From contig CAIQHF010000019.1 in assembly GCA_903871605.1 (NCBI GenBank), positions 62,001 to 126,000 on the forward strand: DNA of 64,000 nucleotides, in the 5' to 3' direction. The position numbers were made by a program, and so were the translations under genes. Positions within the stretch are counted from its first letter, which is position 1. The number at the start of each line of letters is the position of its first letter. The notes beneath the pieces were generated by a model that had not been told where the DNA came from, made no database searches, and was given only the letters and a program-made list of their open reading frames with translations. Of this stretch, positions 10,310 to 19,717 are shown one piece after another. This DNA is from an uncultured Sphingomonadaceae bacterium. Its GTDB lineage: Bacteria > Pseudomonadota > Alphaproteobacteria > Sphingomonadales > Sphingomonadaceae.

Positions 10310-11599
10310 ATGGCCGACTACCTCACCGGTTTCGCCAACCATTTCGCGACCGAAGCCGTCGCCGGTGCACTCCCGGTCGGGCGCAACTCGCCGCAGCATG
10401 TCCCCTTCGGCCTCTATGCCGAGCAACTCTCCGGCACCGCATTCACCGCACCGCGCGCGGAGAACCGGCGCTCGTGGCTCTACCGCCTGCGACCCACTGC
10501 GGGCCACGCCGCCTTCGAACGCTATGCGCCCGATACGCTGATCCGCTCGGCACCGTTCGACGACGTCCCGCCCTCGCCCAACCGTCTGCGGTGGGATCCG
10601 CTGCCGCTACCGGAGACCGCGGTCGATTTTGTCGACGGGCTCACCACCTATGGCGGCAATGGCGACGTCGCGACCGGGACCGGCTGCGCGATCCATATCT
10701 ACGCCGCGACGCGATCGATGCGGCACCGCGTCTTCTTCTCGGCCGATGGCGAGTTGCTGATCGTCCCGCAGCTGGGGCGGCTGCGCCTGGTCACCGAATT
10801 TGGCGCGATCGACGTCGCCCCGCTGCAGATCGCGCTGATCCCGCGCGGCGTGCGCTTCTGTGTCGAGCTGGTCGACGGCACCGCGCGCGGCTATGTCTGC
10901 GAGAATTACGGCGCGCTTCTCGGCCTGCCCGATCTCGGCCCGATCGGCGCCAACGGCCTGGCCAATCCGCGCGACTTCGAGACGCCGGTCGCCGCCTATG
11001 AAGACATCGACGAGCCCACCGAAGTCATCCAGAAATTCCAGGGCAGCCTGTGGCGCGTGCTGCTCGATCATTCGCCGCTCGATGTCGTCGCCTGGCACGG
11101 CAATCTCGCGCCGTGCCGCTACGATCTCGGCCGCTTCAACACGATCAACACGGTCAGCTTCGATCACCCCGATCCATCGATCTTCACCGTGCTGACATCG
11201 CCATCGGACACGCCGGGCACCGCCAATATCGACTTCGTCATCTTCCCGCCGCGCTGGATGGTCGCCGAAGGCACCTTCCGCCCGCCCTGGTTCCACCGCA
11301 ACGTGATGAGCGAATATATGGGCCTGATCGAGGGCGCCTATGATGCCAAGGACGGCGGCTTTTCGCCCGGCGGGGCCTCGCTGCACAACCAGATGAACGG
11401 CCACGGCCCCGATCGTGCCAGCTACGACAAGGCGGTCTCCGCCGCGCTGGCGCCCCACAGGATCGAGAACACGATGGCGTTCATGTTCGAGACCCGCCAC
11501 GTCATCCGTCCGACACGCTGGGCGATGCAGACCCCGCTGTGTCAGCCCGATTACGACGACGCCTGGTCGGGTTTCGCCAAGGCGACGCTTCCACGGTGA
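10310..11599 (+). CDS. hmgA: Homogentisate 1,2-dioxygenase
   Basis: [49 protein letters not shown]...[35 protein letters not shown] upstream. Confidence 0.96.
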   Translation: MADYLTGFANHFATEAVAGALPVGRNSPQHVPFGLYAEQLSGTAFTAPRAENRRSWLYRLRPTAGHAAFERYAPDTLIRSAPFDDVPPSPNRLRWDPLPLPETAVDFVDGLTTYGGNGDVATGTGCAIHIYAATRSMRHRVFFSADGELLIVPQLGRLRLVTEFGAIDVAPLQIALIPRGVRFCVELVDGTARGYVCENYGALLGLPDLGPIGANGLANPRDFETPVAAYEDIDEPTEVIQKFQGSLWRVLLDHSPLDVVAWHGNLAPCRYDLGRFNTINTVSFDHPDPSIFTVLTSPSDTPGTANIDFVIFPPRWMVAEGTFRPPWFHRNVMSEYMGLIEGAYDAKDGGFSPGGASLHNQMNGHGPDRASYDKAVSAALAPHRIENTMAFMFETRHVIRPTRWAMQTPLCQPDYDDAWSGFAKATLPR

Positions 11600-11952
11600 G
11601 CGAGCGGCTGAGCGCCACCCCGGCAGGCGTGACGCTCTGCCCGCTCGATGCGATTGCGGACGGCGCGGCGCGCAACTTCGTGCTCGAGATGCGCGCGGGG
11701 CGCTTCCATGGGTTCGTCGTGCGCGCCGGAACGAGCGTCCACGGCTATGTCGATCGCTGCCCGCACGCCGGCCTGCCGCTCGCGCGGACGCTCGACGACT
11801 ATCTGACCCCCGATGCCAGCCTGATCGCCTGCGGCTGGCACGGCGCGTTGTTCGAGGTCGCGAGCGGCGCCTGTGTCGGCGGCCCGTGCGTCGGCCGATC
11901 TTTGACCCCTTGGCCGGTCACGGTGCAGGACGGCCGGATCGTCACCGCCTGA
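11596..11952 (+). CDS. Rieske [2Fe-2S] domain protein
   Basis: Rieske ligands CPH...CGWH ([22 protein letters not shown]). Probable GTG start at 11596 overlapping the hmgA stop. Confidence 0.8.
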   Translation: MSERLSATPAGVTLCPLDAIADGAARNFVLEMRAGRFHGFVVRAGTSVHGYVDRCPHAGLPLARTLDDYLTPDASLIACGWHGALFEVASGACVGGPCVGRSLTPWPVTVQDGRIVTA

Positions 11953-11979
11953 GCGGTCGAATCGCGGCGGGAGGCCAAA

Positions 11980-13209
11980 CTGGACAGCGGATACGATATT
12001 GCGATCGTCGGCGCGGGCGCGGCGGGAATCGGCGCGGCGCGACGGATCGCGCGCAGCGGCCGCAGCGTGGTGGTCCTCGAAGCCGCCACGCATGTCGGCG
12101 GGCGGGCGCATACCGTGGGCTTTGCGGGGATGGCGCTCGATCTCGGCTGCGGCTGGCTCCATTCGGGTGAGCGCAACCCCTGGACCGCGATCGCCGAGGC
12201 GGCGGGCTTCACCGTCGACCGATCCGAATCCGCCTGGCGCGAACAATATCGCGACCTGGGCTTTTCCAAGCCCGATCAGGCGGCCGCCTCCGACGCCTGG
12301 GAAGCCTTTCAGCAGCGTCTCCGGCACGATCCGCCGGCGAGCGACCGCGCCGCGGATGCGCTCCACCCCGGCGCACCGTGGAACGCCTATGCCGAGGCGC
12401 TGAGCGGCTACATCAACGGCGCCGGGCTCGATCGCCTCTCGGTCGCCGACTATCTCGCTTATGACGATGCCGCCAGCGAGACCAACTGGCGCGTCCGCGA
12501 GGGCTATGGTGCGCTGGTCGCGGCCAGTCTGCCCCCCGTTCCGCTCCATCTCGCAACCCCCGTCACCGCGATCGACCATCGCGGACGCGCGATCCGGCTC
12601 GAGACACGTGCCGGGGTGATCGAGGCTCGCGCCGCGATCGTCACCGTCTCGACCGCGATGCTTTCCGGCGGCGCGATCGTCTTCCGGCGCGCGATCGACG
12701 ACCATCTCCACGCCGCCTCGCGTCTGCCGCTGGGGCTCGCCGACAAGCTTTTCCTCGCGCTCGGCGACGGTCACGGGCTCGAGCCCGAGACGCATCTGAT
12801 CGGCAATCCGCGCGATGCCGCGACGGGCAGCTATTATCTCATGCCCTTCGGCCGGCCGGTGATCGAGGGCTTCTACGGCGGCGGCGGCGCCGCGATGCTC
12901 GAACGCGAGGGGCAGGCCGGCGCCTTCGCCTTCGCGATCGACGAACTGGCGGCGCTGTTCGGCAACGGCATCCGCGCCAGGCTCCGCCCGATCGCGGGAT
13001 CGGCGTGGTGCCGCACGGACCATGTCGGCGGCTCCTACAGCCATGCGCTGCCCGGCCACGCCGCCTGTCGCGCGACGCTCGCCGCGCCGATCGAAGACCG
13101 GCTGTTCTTCGCCGGAGAGGCGACGCATAGCACCGACTTCTCGACCGCCCACGGCGCTTACCAAAGCGGCGTCCGCGCGGCCGAGCAGGCGCTGGAGGCT
13201 CTCGCATGA
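11980..13209 (+). CDS. FAD-dependent amine oxidase (flavin monoamine oxidase family)
   Basis: IAIVGAGAAGIGAARRIARSGRSVVVLEAATHVGGRAHT dinucleotide-binding motif; C-terminal FAGEATHSTDFSTAHGAYQSGVRAAEQAL. The Rossmann motif lies upstream of the first ATG/GTG/TTG in frame, so a CTG start at 11980 is proposed. Confidence 0.82.
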   Translation: MDSGYDIAIVGAGAAGIGAARRIARSGRSVVVLEAATHVGGRAHTVGFAGMALDLGCGWLHSGERNPWTAIAEAAGFTVDRSESAWREQYRDLGFSKPDQAAASDAWEAFQQRLRHDPPASDRAADALHPGAPWNAYAEALSGYINGAGLDRLSVADYLAYDDAASETNWRVREGYGALVAASLPPVPLHLATPVTAIDHRGRAIRLETRAGVIEARAAIVTVSTAMLSGGAIVFRRAIDDHLHAASRLPLGLADKLFLALGDGHGLEPETHLIGNPRDAATGSYYLMPFGRPVIEGFYGGGGAAMLEREGQAGAFAFAIDELAALFGNGIRARLRPIAGSAWCRTDHVGGSYSHALPGHAACRATLAAPIEDRLFFAGEATHSTDFSTAHGAYQSGVRAAEQALEALA

Positions 13210-14609
13210 CATCGATCCGTTTCGGCCGTCGCACGTTGCTCGGCGCCACGCTCGCGCTGGCCGCGGCGCCGGCCTTCGCGCGAGACGCGGACGACACCGA
13301 CTGGCACGCGCTCGGCGACGATGTCCGCGCGGAGATGCGCTGGGCATGGGGCCAGTATCGCGACCGCGCCTTCGGGCTCGACCAGATCAGGCCGATCAGC
13401 GGCGGCGCCGAATGTTTTCCGCTCAAGGCCCATCATCTCGGCCTCACGCTGATCGAGGCGATGGACACATTGTGGGTGATGGGGCTCGACGCCGAATTCG
13501 CCGACGCGCTCGCCTGGACGAAGACGCATCTCGATTTCGCGATCGACGGCGAGGTCTCGGTGTTCGAGACATCGATCCGCATCGTCGGCGGGCTGCTTTC
13601 GGCGCATCATGCCTGCGGCGATCCGCTGCTGCTGGCCAAGGCGCGCGACATGGCGGACAGGCTGCTGCCTGCCTTCGCGACGCCGACCGGCATGCCGTAT
13701 CGCTTCGTCAATCTGAAGACCGGCGCGGTGCGCGATGCCGCGACCAACCCCGCCGAGGTCGGCACATTCCTGCCCGAATGGGGCACGCTCAGCCGGCTGA
13801 CCGGCGATCCGCGCTACCACGACACCACCAAACGCGCGGCGGTCGCGCTGTTCGACCGGCGCTCGACGCTCGACCTGCTCGCCGACACGATCGACGCCAC
13901 GACCGGCCGGTGGCTCGGTCGCCGCGCCAGCGTGGGTTCGGGCGCCGACAGCTATTACGAATATCTCTGGGACGCATGGCAATTGCTCGGCGATGCCGAT
14001 TGCAAGCGGATGTACGATGTCTGCACCGCCGCGATCCTGCGCCATCAGCAGGACGAGCGTTACGGAGAGCTGTGGATCGCCGATGTCGATTTCGAGACCG
14101 GCGCCCGCGTCTCGACCGAGCAGGACGAGCTTGCGGCCTTCTATGGCGGGCTGCTCGCGCAGGGCGGCGCACGCGAGGCCGGCGCCGCCTATACGCGATC
14201 CTGGGCGGGCGTGCAGCATCGCTTCGGCATTCTCCCCGAGAGCTTCGACTATGCCGCGGCGAGGCCGACCAGCGTCACCAATGCGTTGCGCCCCGAACTC
14301 GCCGACGCGGCGTTCAACCTCTGGCTGCTCGATCGCGCACCCGAATGGCGGAGGATCGGACGCGATCATTTCCACGCGATGAAGCGCTGGAACCGCGCCC
14401 GCTACGGTTATGCCGACATCGCCGACGTCACGGCGCGACCGATGCTGCAGGCGGATCACTGCCCGGCCTATTGGTGGTCCGAGCAGATGAAATATTATTA
14501 TCTGCTGTTTTCGGACACGCCGCGTTTCGACTATGCCGACAATTATCTGTCGACCGAAGGCAATGTGCTGCGCGGCTTGCGACGCCCCCTCGCGCCGGCG
14601 ATTGGCTAG
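13206..14609 (+). CDS. Glycoside hydrolase family 47-like (class I alpha-1,2-mannosidase) with N-terminal export signal
   Basis: RRTLLGATLALAAAPAFA signal; LTLIEAMDTLWVMGLDAEFADAL, VFETSIRIVGGLLSAHHACGDPLLLAKARDMADRLLPAFATPTGMPYRFVNL match the GH47 pattern. ATGA overlap with upstream gene. Confidence 0.85.
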   Translation: MTSIRFGRRTLLGATLALAAAPAFARDADDTDWHALGDDVRAEMRWAWGQYRDRAFGLDQIRPISGGAECFPLKAHHLGLTLIEAMDTLWVMGLDAEFADALAWTKTHLDFAIDGEVSVFETSIRIVGGLLSAHHACGDPLLLAKARDMADRLLPAFATPTGMPYRFVNLKTGAVRDAATNPAEVGTFLPEWGTLSRLTGDPRYHDTTKRAAVALFDRRSTLDLLADTIDATTGRWLGRRASVGSGADSYYEYLWDAWQLLGDADCKRMYDVCTAAILRHQQDERYGELWIADVDFETGARVSTEQDELAAFYGGLLAQGGAREAGAAYTRSWAGVQHRFGILPESFDYAAARPTSVTNALRPELADAAFNLWLLDRAPEWRRIGRDHFHAMKRWNRARYGYADIADVTARPMLQADHCPAYWWSEQMKYYYLLFSDTPRFDYADNYLSTEGNVLRGLRRPLAPAIG

Positions 14610-14726
14610 GCGCTCCGCGCAATTCTCTGCTAGGGATGATGCCGCCCGCCGGAGTATCCCGCCATCGCCCATGTCCCGATCGGCATTCACCGCGCGCACG
14701 CCACGCTGCGTGACGCGGCCTGGTTC

Positions 14727-15296
14727 ATGGGTTCGACCGAGCAGCGGCGGGCGGCGCAATCGGCCGCGCCGAGCAAGGTGCTGGGCAATGCTTTGCGCGA
14801 GCTCGACCGCTTCCTTAGCGTGCTGATCGACGAGGTCGCCGCCGCAACCGGCATCGACGACGCAGCACTCGCAAGGCTGCGCACGCGCCGCAACACCGCC
14901 AACAAGCTGCGCTGGCTGCTCGGCAAGCTCGGCCAGGCCAGCCCCGATCATCTGCGGCTGCGCGCGCTCGGCCGCGCGCGCGATTGCTTCTTCCACTGCG
15001 GCGGCTGGGTGCGCCGTGCCGACCACCGAGCAGGCGCGTCGATGACGACGGGCTGGTGGGCGCGGTCGCCGACCGGAGCGCCGGCACTGCAAACCTTCCC
15101 GATCGGCGGACGACTGCGGATCGACAGCATCGATATCGACGATATCTGTCGCTTTTACGATCGGATCGCGGGCGATCTCGTCGCATCGTCGCGGGCTTTT
15201 CGCGCCCGCCGCCATGTGTCGCCGCGCAACTCGGTTGCATTTTCGCGCAATAAGGCCCATAACAGCGTGGCTATCGTCGCCTGCGACGGATTGTGA
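14727..15296 (+). CDS. Hypothetical protein (189 aa) with an RDxxxH motif
   Basis: Continuous ORF; no recognised family. Contains RARDCFFH. The frame is open back to 14640 without a canonical start, so the N-terminus is uncertain. Confidence 0.5.
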   Translation: MGSTEQRRAAQSAAPSKVLGNALRELDRFLSVLIDEVAAATGIDDAALARLRTRRNTANKLRWLLGKLGQASPDHLRLRALGRARDCFFHCGGWVRRADHRAGASMTTGWWARSPTGAPALQTFPIGGRLRIDSIDIDDICRFYDRIAGDLVASSRAFRARRHVSPRNSVAFSRNKAHNSVAIVACDGL

Positions 15297-15339
15297 CGCC
15301 CTCAGCGGTATCGTTTTCCCTTTCTCGCTTCTTGGCCCT

Positions 15340-15355
15340 GCAGGCGAGTGCCTGC
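15340..15355 (+). promoter_or_regulatory. Short perfect hairpin in the cold-shock gene 5' leader
   Basis: GCAGGC-GAGT-GCCTGC, 30 nt before the ATG at 15385. Confidence 0.35.
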
Positions 15356-15384
15356 GGGTACTCTGCTCGCGAAAGGGCTTCTCC

Positions 15385-15591
15385 ATGCCGATCGGCACCG
15401 TCAAATTCTTCAATTCCGACAAGGGCTATGGCTTCATCGCGGCCGAAGACGGCTCGGGCGACAGCTTCGTGCACATCACCGCGGTCGAGCGCGCCGGCAT
15501 GGCGACGCTCAACAAGGACCAGCGCGTGTCCTACGAGCTCGAGACCGACCGTCGCGGCAAGATGTCCGCCGTCAATCTCCAGTCGGCCTGA
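15385..15591 (+). CDS. Cold-shock domain protein (CspA family)
   Basis: MPIGTVKFFNSDKGYGFIAAEDGSGDSFVHITAVERAG; RNP motifs KGYGFI and SFVHI. Confidence 0.95.
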   Translation: MPIGTVKFFNSDKGYGFIAAEDGSGDSFVHITAVERAGMATLNKDQRVSYELETDRRGKMSAVNLQSA

Positions 15592-15597
15592 TCGTTC

Positions 15598-15861
15598 ATG
15601 GCCAAGGAAGAACCGATGACCTTCGAGGGCCGGATCGACGAGATCCTGCCCGACGGTCGCTTCCGGGTCTGCCTCGATAATGATCACAAGATCATCGCCT
15701 ATACGGCGGGGAGGATGCGGCGTGGCCGTATCCGCTCCGTCGTGGGCGATGCCGTCCGCGTCGAGATGACACCCTATGATCTCGACAAGGGCCGGATCGT
15801 CTATCGCGAGCGCACCCCCGGTGCGCCGGGCACGCCCTTCGCCAGGAACAAGCGGCGCTAG
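15598..15861 (+). CDS. infA: Translation initiation factor IF-1 (divergent, C-terminally extended)
   Basis: [87 protein letters not shown]. Confidence 0.9.
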   Translation: MAKEEPMTFEGRIDEILPDGRFRVCLDNDHKIIAYTAGRMRRGRIRSVVGDAVRVEMTPYDLDKGRIVYRERTPGAPGTPFARNKRR

Positions 15862-15910
15862 CGCCACTCCACCACACACACGCGCGGCGTCGCCGCGCTC
15901 AAGGATATCG

Positions 15911-16048
15911 ATGTTCTCTCAATCGCTGACTAAACTCGCTTCTACCCTGTCGTCTTCCCGTTCGCCGCGTACCCCATCGGCCACACCGGCCACCGTCGCC
16001 CTGTCGCGCAGCGACTGGCAGCGGATCGTCGCCGAGATGCTCGACTGA
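15911..16048 (+). CDS. Small hypothetical protein (45 aa)
   Basis: MFSQSLTKLASTLSSSRSPRTPSATPATVALSRSDWQRIVAEMLD; followed by a strong stem-loop. Confidence 0.45.
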   Translation: MFSQSLTKLASTLSSSRSPRTPSATPATVALSRSDWQRIVAEMLD

Positions 16049-16057
16049 TCGCGCCTT

Positions 16058-16087
16058 CTCCGCCCGCGCCAAACGCGACGGGCGGAG
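16058..16087 (+). terminator. Putative intrinsic terminator-like stem-loop
   Basis: CTCCGCCCG-cgccaaacgcga-CGGGCGGAG, 9-bp perfect stem just after the small ORF; only a short T run follows. Confidence 0.5.
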
Positions 16088-16149
16088 CGACTTTCGGGCG
16101 GTAAGGCCGTTCTCCCATCACCGCCCTCGGGCCTCACGGAGACGCTCCC

Positions 16150-16608
16150 ATGCTCGACCCCTTCACCACCTGGCGCCGCATGCTCGGCGCTGCCGCGAGC
16201 GTCGCCACGACCGGGCACCGCGTCTCCGAGACGCTCACCGCCGCGCAGGAGGTGGTCGCACGGCGCACCACCATGATGCAGTCGCCACTGACCGCGGACT
16301 ATGCCGAACTCGGTCGCATGATCCCCGAGAAGCTTGCCGCCTTTTCGAGCGCCGGCGCTGCCGTCGCGAGCGAATGGTGGGCGATGCAGGCCGAATGCCT
16401 CGCCGAAGCCCAGCATGCCGCTGCGATAGCGATGCGCGGGCGGGCGCCCAGCCTCGACGAATGGACGTCGCTTGCGTCGCGCAACGCGTCGCATGCGCTG
16501 CGGATGATCGAGCGCGGCGCCGCGCTCGGCGCGTCTGCCGTCGCACCGATCCATCGCAGCGCGACCGGCAATGCACGGCGGTTGCGCCGGAAGACCGCGC
16601 CCGTCTGA
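16150..16608 (+). CDS. Phasin-like hypothetical protein
   Basis: MLDPFTTWRRMLGAAASVATTGHRVSETLTAAQEVVARR...EKLAAFSSAGAAVASEWWAMQAECLAEAQ; helical, phasin-like composition. Confidence 0.55.
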   Translation: MLDPFTTWRRMLGAAASVATTGHRVSETLTAAQEVVARRTTMMQSPLTADYAELGRMIPEKLAAFSSAGAAVASEWWAMQAECLAEAQHAAAIAMRGRAPSLDEWTSLASRNASHALRMIERGAALGASAVAPIHRSATGNARRLRRKTAPV

Positions 16609-16618
16609 TCGTCCAGGA

Positions 16619-18907
16619 TCAGGCTCTGATCCGCACCGGAACCGACTTGGCTGCGGGCACATGGCTCTGTTCGGCATGATGATCGAGCGACATCAGCACG
16701 TTGCACTCGGGATAATAGGCGCCGAGACAGCCTTCGGGGATGCTGTAGGGCATCACGATAAGCCCCTCGCGGGCGCGCCGCATGCCATCCTGCGCGTCGC
16801 TTTCGAGCGCGACGATCTGGCCTTCGCTCAGGCCCGCTTTGGCGATGTCGTTCGCGTTCATGAACAGCACGTCGCGGGTATTCCGCACGCCGCGGAAGCG
16901 GTCGTGATAGCCGTAGATCGTCGTGTTGAACTGATCGTTCGACCGCAGCGTCATCAACCGGTATCGACCCTCGGCATCGTCGAACCCGGTGGCGCATAAT
17001 CCGGTCGGCGCCAGAAACTCGGCCTTGCCGCTCGGCGTCAGCCAGACGCGTCCGGCCGCCTTGTTGCCCTTCCAGAAGCCGCCGGGCTCGAACATGCGCC
17101 GGTTGAAATCCTTGAACGGCTCGGGATAGGTCCGTTCGATCGCGTCGCGGATCGTCGCATAGTCGGCGACCCAGCCCGTCCAGTCGACCGCGGGATTGGC
17201 CGGCAGCAGACGCACGGCGATGCCCGCTACGATCGCAGGCTCCGAACGCAGATGCGGGCTGGCGGGCTCGGCCTTGCCGCGTGAACCGTGGATGCAGCCG
17301 GTCGAATCCTCCACCGAGACCGCTTGCGGGCCGGACGCCTGCACGTCGCGCTCGATCCGCCCCAGGCAGGGCAGCAAATAGGTGACCGCCCCGGCGAAGA
17401 GATGATTGCGGTTGAGCTTGGTGGCGATCTGCACCGACAGCCGCAGCCGTGGCCATGCCTCTTCCATCGCCGCCGTCTCGGGCACCGCGCGCAGGAAATT
17501 GCCGCCCAGCGCGACGAATGCGCGGACGCTCCCGTCGATCACGCCGCGGCAGCTCTCGACCGTATCCAACCCCTTTTCGCGCGGGCAGTGGAAACCATAT
17601 TGCGCCTCGATCCGCTCGACCGGGACGAGTTCGGTCTTCTCGGTGATCCCGACGGTGCGCTGACCCTGGACGTTCGAATGGCCGCGGACCGGCGTCGGCC
17701 CGGCACCGGGCTTGCCGATGTTGCCGCGCATCAGCAGCAGGTTGACGATCATGCGGACATTCTCGACACCCTTGACGTGCTGCGTGATCCCCATGCCGTA
17801 GATCGCCATCACCGCCGTCGCCTTGGCATAGAGCCGGGCGGACTCCTCGATCTCGGCGCGCGCCAGCCCCGATTCGCGCGTGATGTCGAGCCAGTCGGCG
17901 GCGCGGACCGCCGCGACGAATGCGTCGAAGCCGGTCGTATGCTCGGCAATGAAGGCATGATCGAGCACGCCTTCGCGCCCATTCGCCAACGCAGCATCGT
18001 CCCACTCGACGAGGCATTTGGCGATTCCCATCATCGCGCCGAGATCGCCGCCCGCGCGGAGCTGATGATATTGCGTCGAGATACGCGTTTCGCCGAGCGT
18101 CGCCATCTCGAGCGGGTTCTGCGGATCGGTGAAGCGCTCGAGCCCGCGCTCGCGCAGCGGATTGAAGGTGACGATCTCGACCCCGCGCTTTCGGCACGCG
18201 CGCAGATCGTGCAGCATCCGCGGCGCGTTCGATCCGACATTCTGCCCGAAGAAGAGGATCATGTCGGTATGCTCGAAATCCTCGAGCCGGGTCGTGCCGA
18301 CGGGCACGCCGATCGCCGCCTTCAGCCCGACCGAGGTCGATTCGTGGCACATGTTCGAGCTGTCGGGGAGGTTCTGGTTGCCGTACATCCGCGCCATCAG
18401 CGCATACATGTACGACGCCTCGAGGCTGGTGCGGCCCGAGGAATAGAACACCACCGATCGGGGATCGAGCGGCTGCAGCTCGCGGGCGATCTCGTCGAAT
18501 GCATCCTCCCACCCGCAGGCGACATATTTGTCGGTCGCGGGATCGTAGCGCAGCGGCTGTGTCAGCCGGCCATGTTGCTCGAGCTCGTAATCCGTCCAGC
18601 CGCGCAATTCGGTGAGCGTATGCTCGGCGAAGAATTCGGGCGTGGTGCGGTAGCTGGTGAGCTCCCACGCAGTCGCCTTCGCGCCCTCCTCGCAGAATTC
18701 GGCAGGATGGGGCTTGGCGGGCTTGGGCCAGGCGCAGCTGACGCACTGGAAACCGTCGGGCTTGTTCTGGCGGACGAGCTCGCGATAGCCCTCCGCCGGG
18801 ATCTTCTCGCGCGGCAGTATCTCGGCAAGCGAGCGCACCGAGCCCCAGCCCCCCGCGGGGCCGGCAAACGGGCTGAGGTCTGGCGAATCGGATTTCTGTT
18901 CGGTCAT
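16619..18907 (-). CDS. Molybdopterin oxidoreductase, FdhF/YdeP-like alpha subunit
   Basis: MTEQKSDSPDLSPFAGPAGGWGSVRSLAEILPREK...; CVSCAWPKP, YSSGRTSLEASYMYALMARMYGNQNLPDSSNMCHESTSVGLKAAIGVPVGT, ILFFGQNVGSNAPRMLHDL. Confidence 0.88.
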   Translation of the reverse strand: MTEQKSDSPDLSPFAGPAGGWGSVRSLAEILPREKIPAEGYRELVRQNKPDGFQCVSCAWPKPAKPHPAEFCEEGAKATAWELTSYRTTPEFFAEHTLTELRGWTDYELEQHGRLTQPLRYDPATDKYVACGWEDAFDEIARELQPLDPRSVVFYSSGRTSLEASYMYALMARMYGNQNLPDSSNMCHESTSVGLKAAIGVPVGTTRLEDFEHTDMILFFGQNVGSNAPRMLHDLRACRKRGVEIVTFNPLRERGLERFTDPQNPLEMATLGETRISTQYHQLRAGGDLGAMMGIAKCLVEWDDAALANGREGVLDHAFIAEHTTGFDAFVAAVRAADWLDITRESGLARAEIEESARLYAKATAVMAIYGMGITQHVKGVENVRMIVNLLLMRGNIGKPGAGPTPVRGHSNVQGQRTVGITEKTELVPVERIEAQYGFHCPREKGLDTVESCRGVIDGSVRAFVALGGNFLRAVPETAAMEEAWPRLRLSVQIATKLNRNHLFAGAVTYLLPCLGRIERDVQASGPQAVSVEDSTGCIHGSRGKAEPASPHLRSEPAIVAGIAVRLLPANPAVDWTGWVADYATIRDAIERTYPEPFKDFNRRMFEPGGFWKGNKAAGRVWLTPSGKAEFLAPTGLCATGFDDAEGRYRLMTLRSNDQFNTTIYGYHDRFRGVRNTRDVLFMNANDIAKAGLSEGQIVALESDAQDGMRRAREGLIVMPYSIPEGCLGAYYPECNVLMSLDHHAEQSHVPAAKSVPVRIRA

Positions 18908-18996
18908 GTCCGTCCCCTTCACCGATCGAACGCGCCGCTTGCCACGAGGATGCGCCGCGGCGGGCGACTTTCTCGAGATCATGCTATGCCCGGCAG

Positions 18997-19626
18997 ATGC
19001 GCCGACCGCTCCGCCTTAGCCGCAGAACGCTGATCAGCGCGGCGGCGCCGGCATTGTTGAGCGTCGCATCGTCGCAAGCGCGATCCGCGCAACGGGGACT
19101 CGCCGCCGCCGCGCCGATGGTGAACCCCTGGCTGGTCGACCGCGCACTCGACTCGCTCGCACGGCACAATCCGCTCGTCTGGTCGCGCGACGTCGTGGCG
19201 ATCGTCGACTTCGGCCTGCCCTCGTCGGTGCCACGTTTCCACCTGGTCGATATCCTCGCGGGCAGGACGACCAGCCTGCGCGTCACGCACGGCAAGGGTT
19301 CGGACCCCGATCATACCGGTCTGCTGCAAAGCTTCTCGAACGCCGCAGGCTCGATGGCGACATCCGAAGGCGCCTATCTCACCGGCGACACCTATGTCGG
19401 CGTCCACGGCCTGTCGCGTCGCCTGACCGGGCTCGATTCGACCAACGATGCGGCGGAAGCCCGGGCAATCGTGATCCATGCGGCATGGTATGCCGATCCC
19501 GCGCTGATCGCGACGCAGGGCAAGCTCGGCCGCAGCGACGGCTGCTTCGCCGTCGGCGAGCAGGACATCGCGCTGCTGCTCGCGCGGCTCGGTCCCGGGC
19601 GGCTGATCTTTGCCGGACGCGCATGA
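18997..19626 (+). CDS. Murein L,D-transpeptidase catalytic-domain family protein
   Basis: N-terminal signal; IVIHAAWYADPALIATQGKLGRSDGCFAVGEQD carries the H...SxGC-type catalytic arrangement. Confidence 0.78.
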   Translation: MRRPLRLSRRTLISAAAPALLSVASSQARSAQRGLAAAAPMVNPWLVDRALDSLARHNPLVWSRDVVAIVDFGLPSSVPRFHLVDILAGRTTSLRVTHGKGSDPDHTGLLQSFSNAAGSMATSEGAYLTGDTYVGVHGLSRRLTGLDSTNDAAEARAIVIHAAWYADPALIATQGKLGRSDGCFAVGEQDIALLLARLGPGRLIFAGRA

Positions 19627-19717
19627 CGCATCCGCTGCGCGCCGCGCGCGTTGTCGGCTTGACAAGCCACCGCGCCCCGCGCGCCTATCGACCATCCTTC
19701 CGACCATTGGAGAGACG

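Noticed and set aside
11596-13209. Frameshifted Rieske-amine oxidase fusion pseudogene
   Set aside because: Both domains are intact and complete; a separate CTG-initiated gene with a good Shine-Dalgarno is simpler, though readthrough cannot be excluded.
16299-18746. 815-aa minus-strand ORF overlapping the molybdopterin oxidoreductase
   Set aside because: Off-frame shadow of the FdhF/YdeP-like gene (16619-18907), which carries recognisable motifs.
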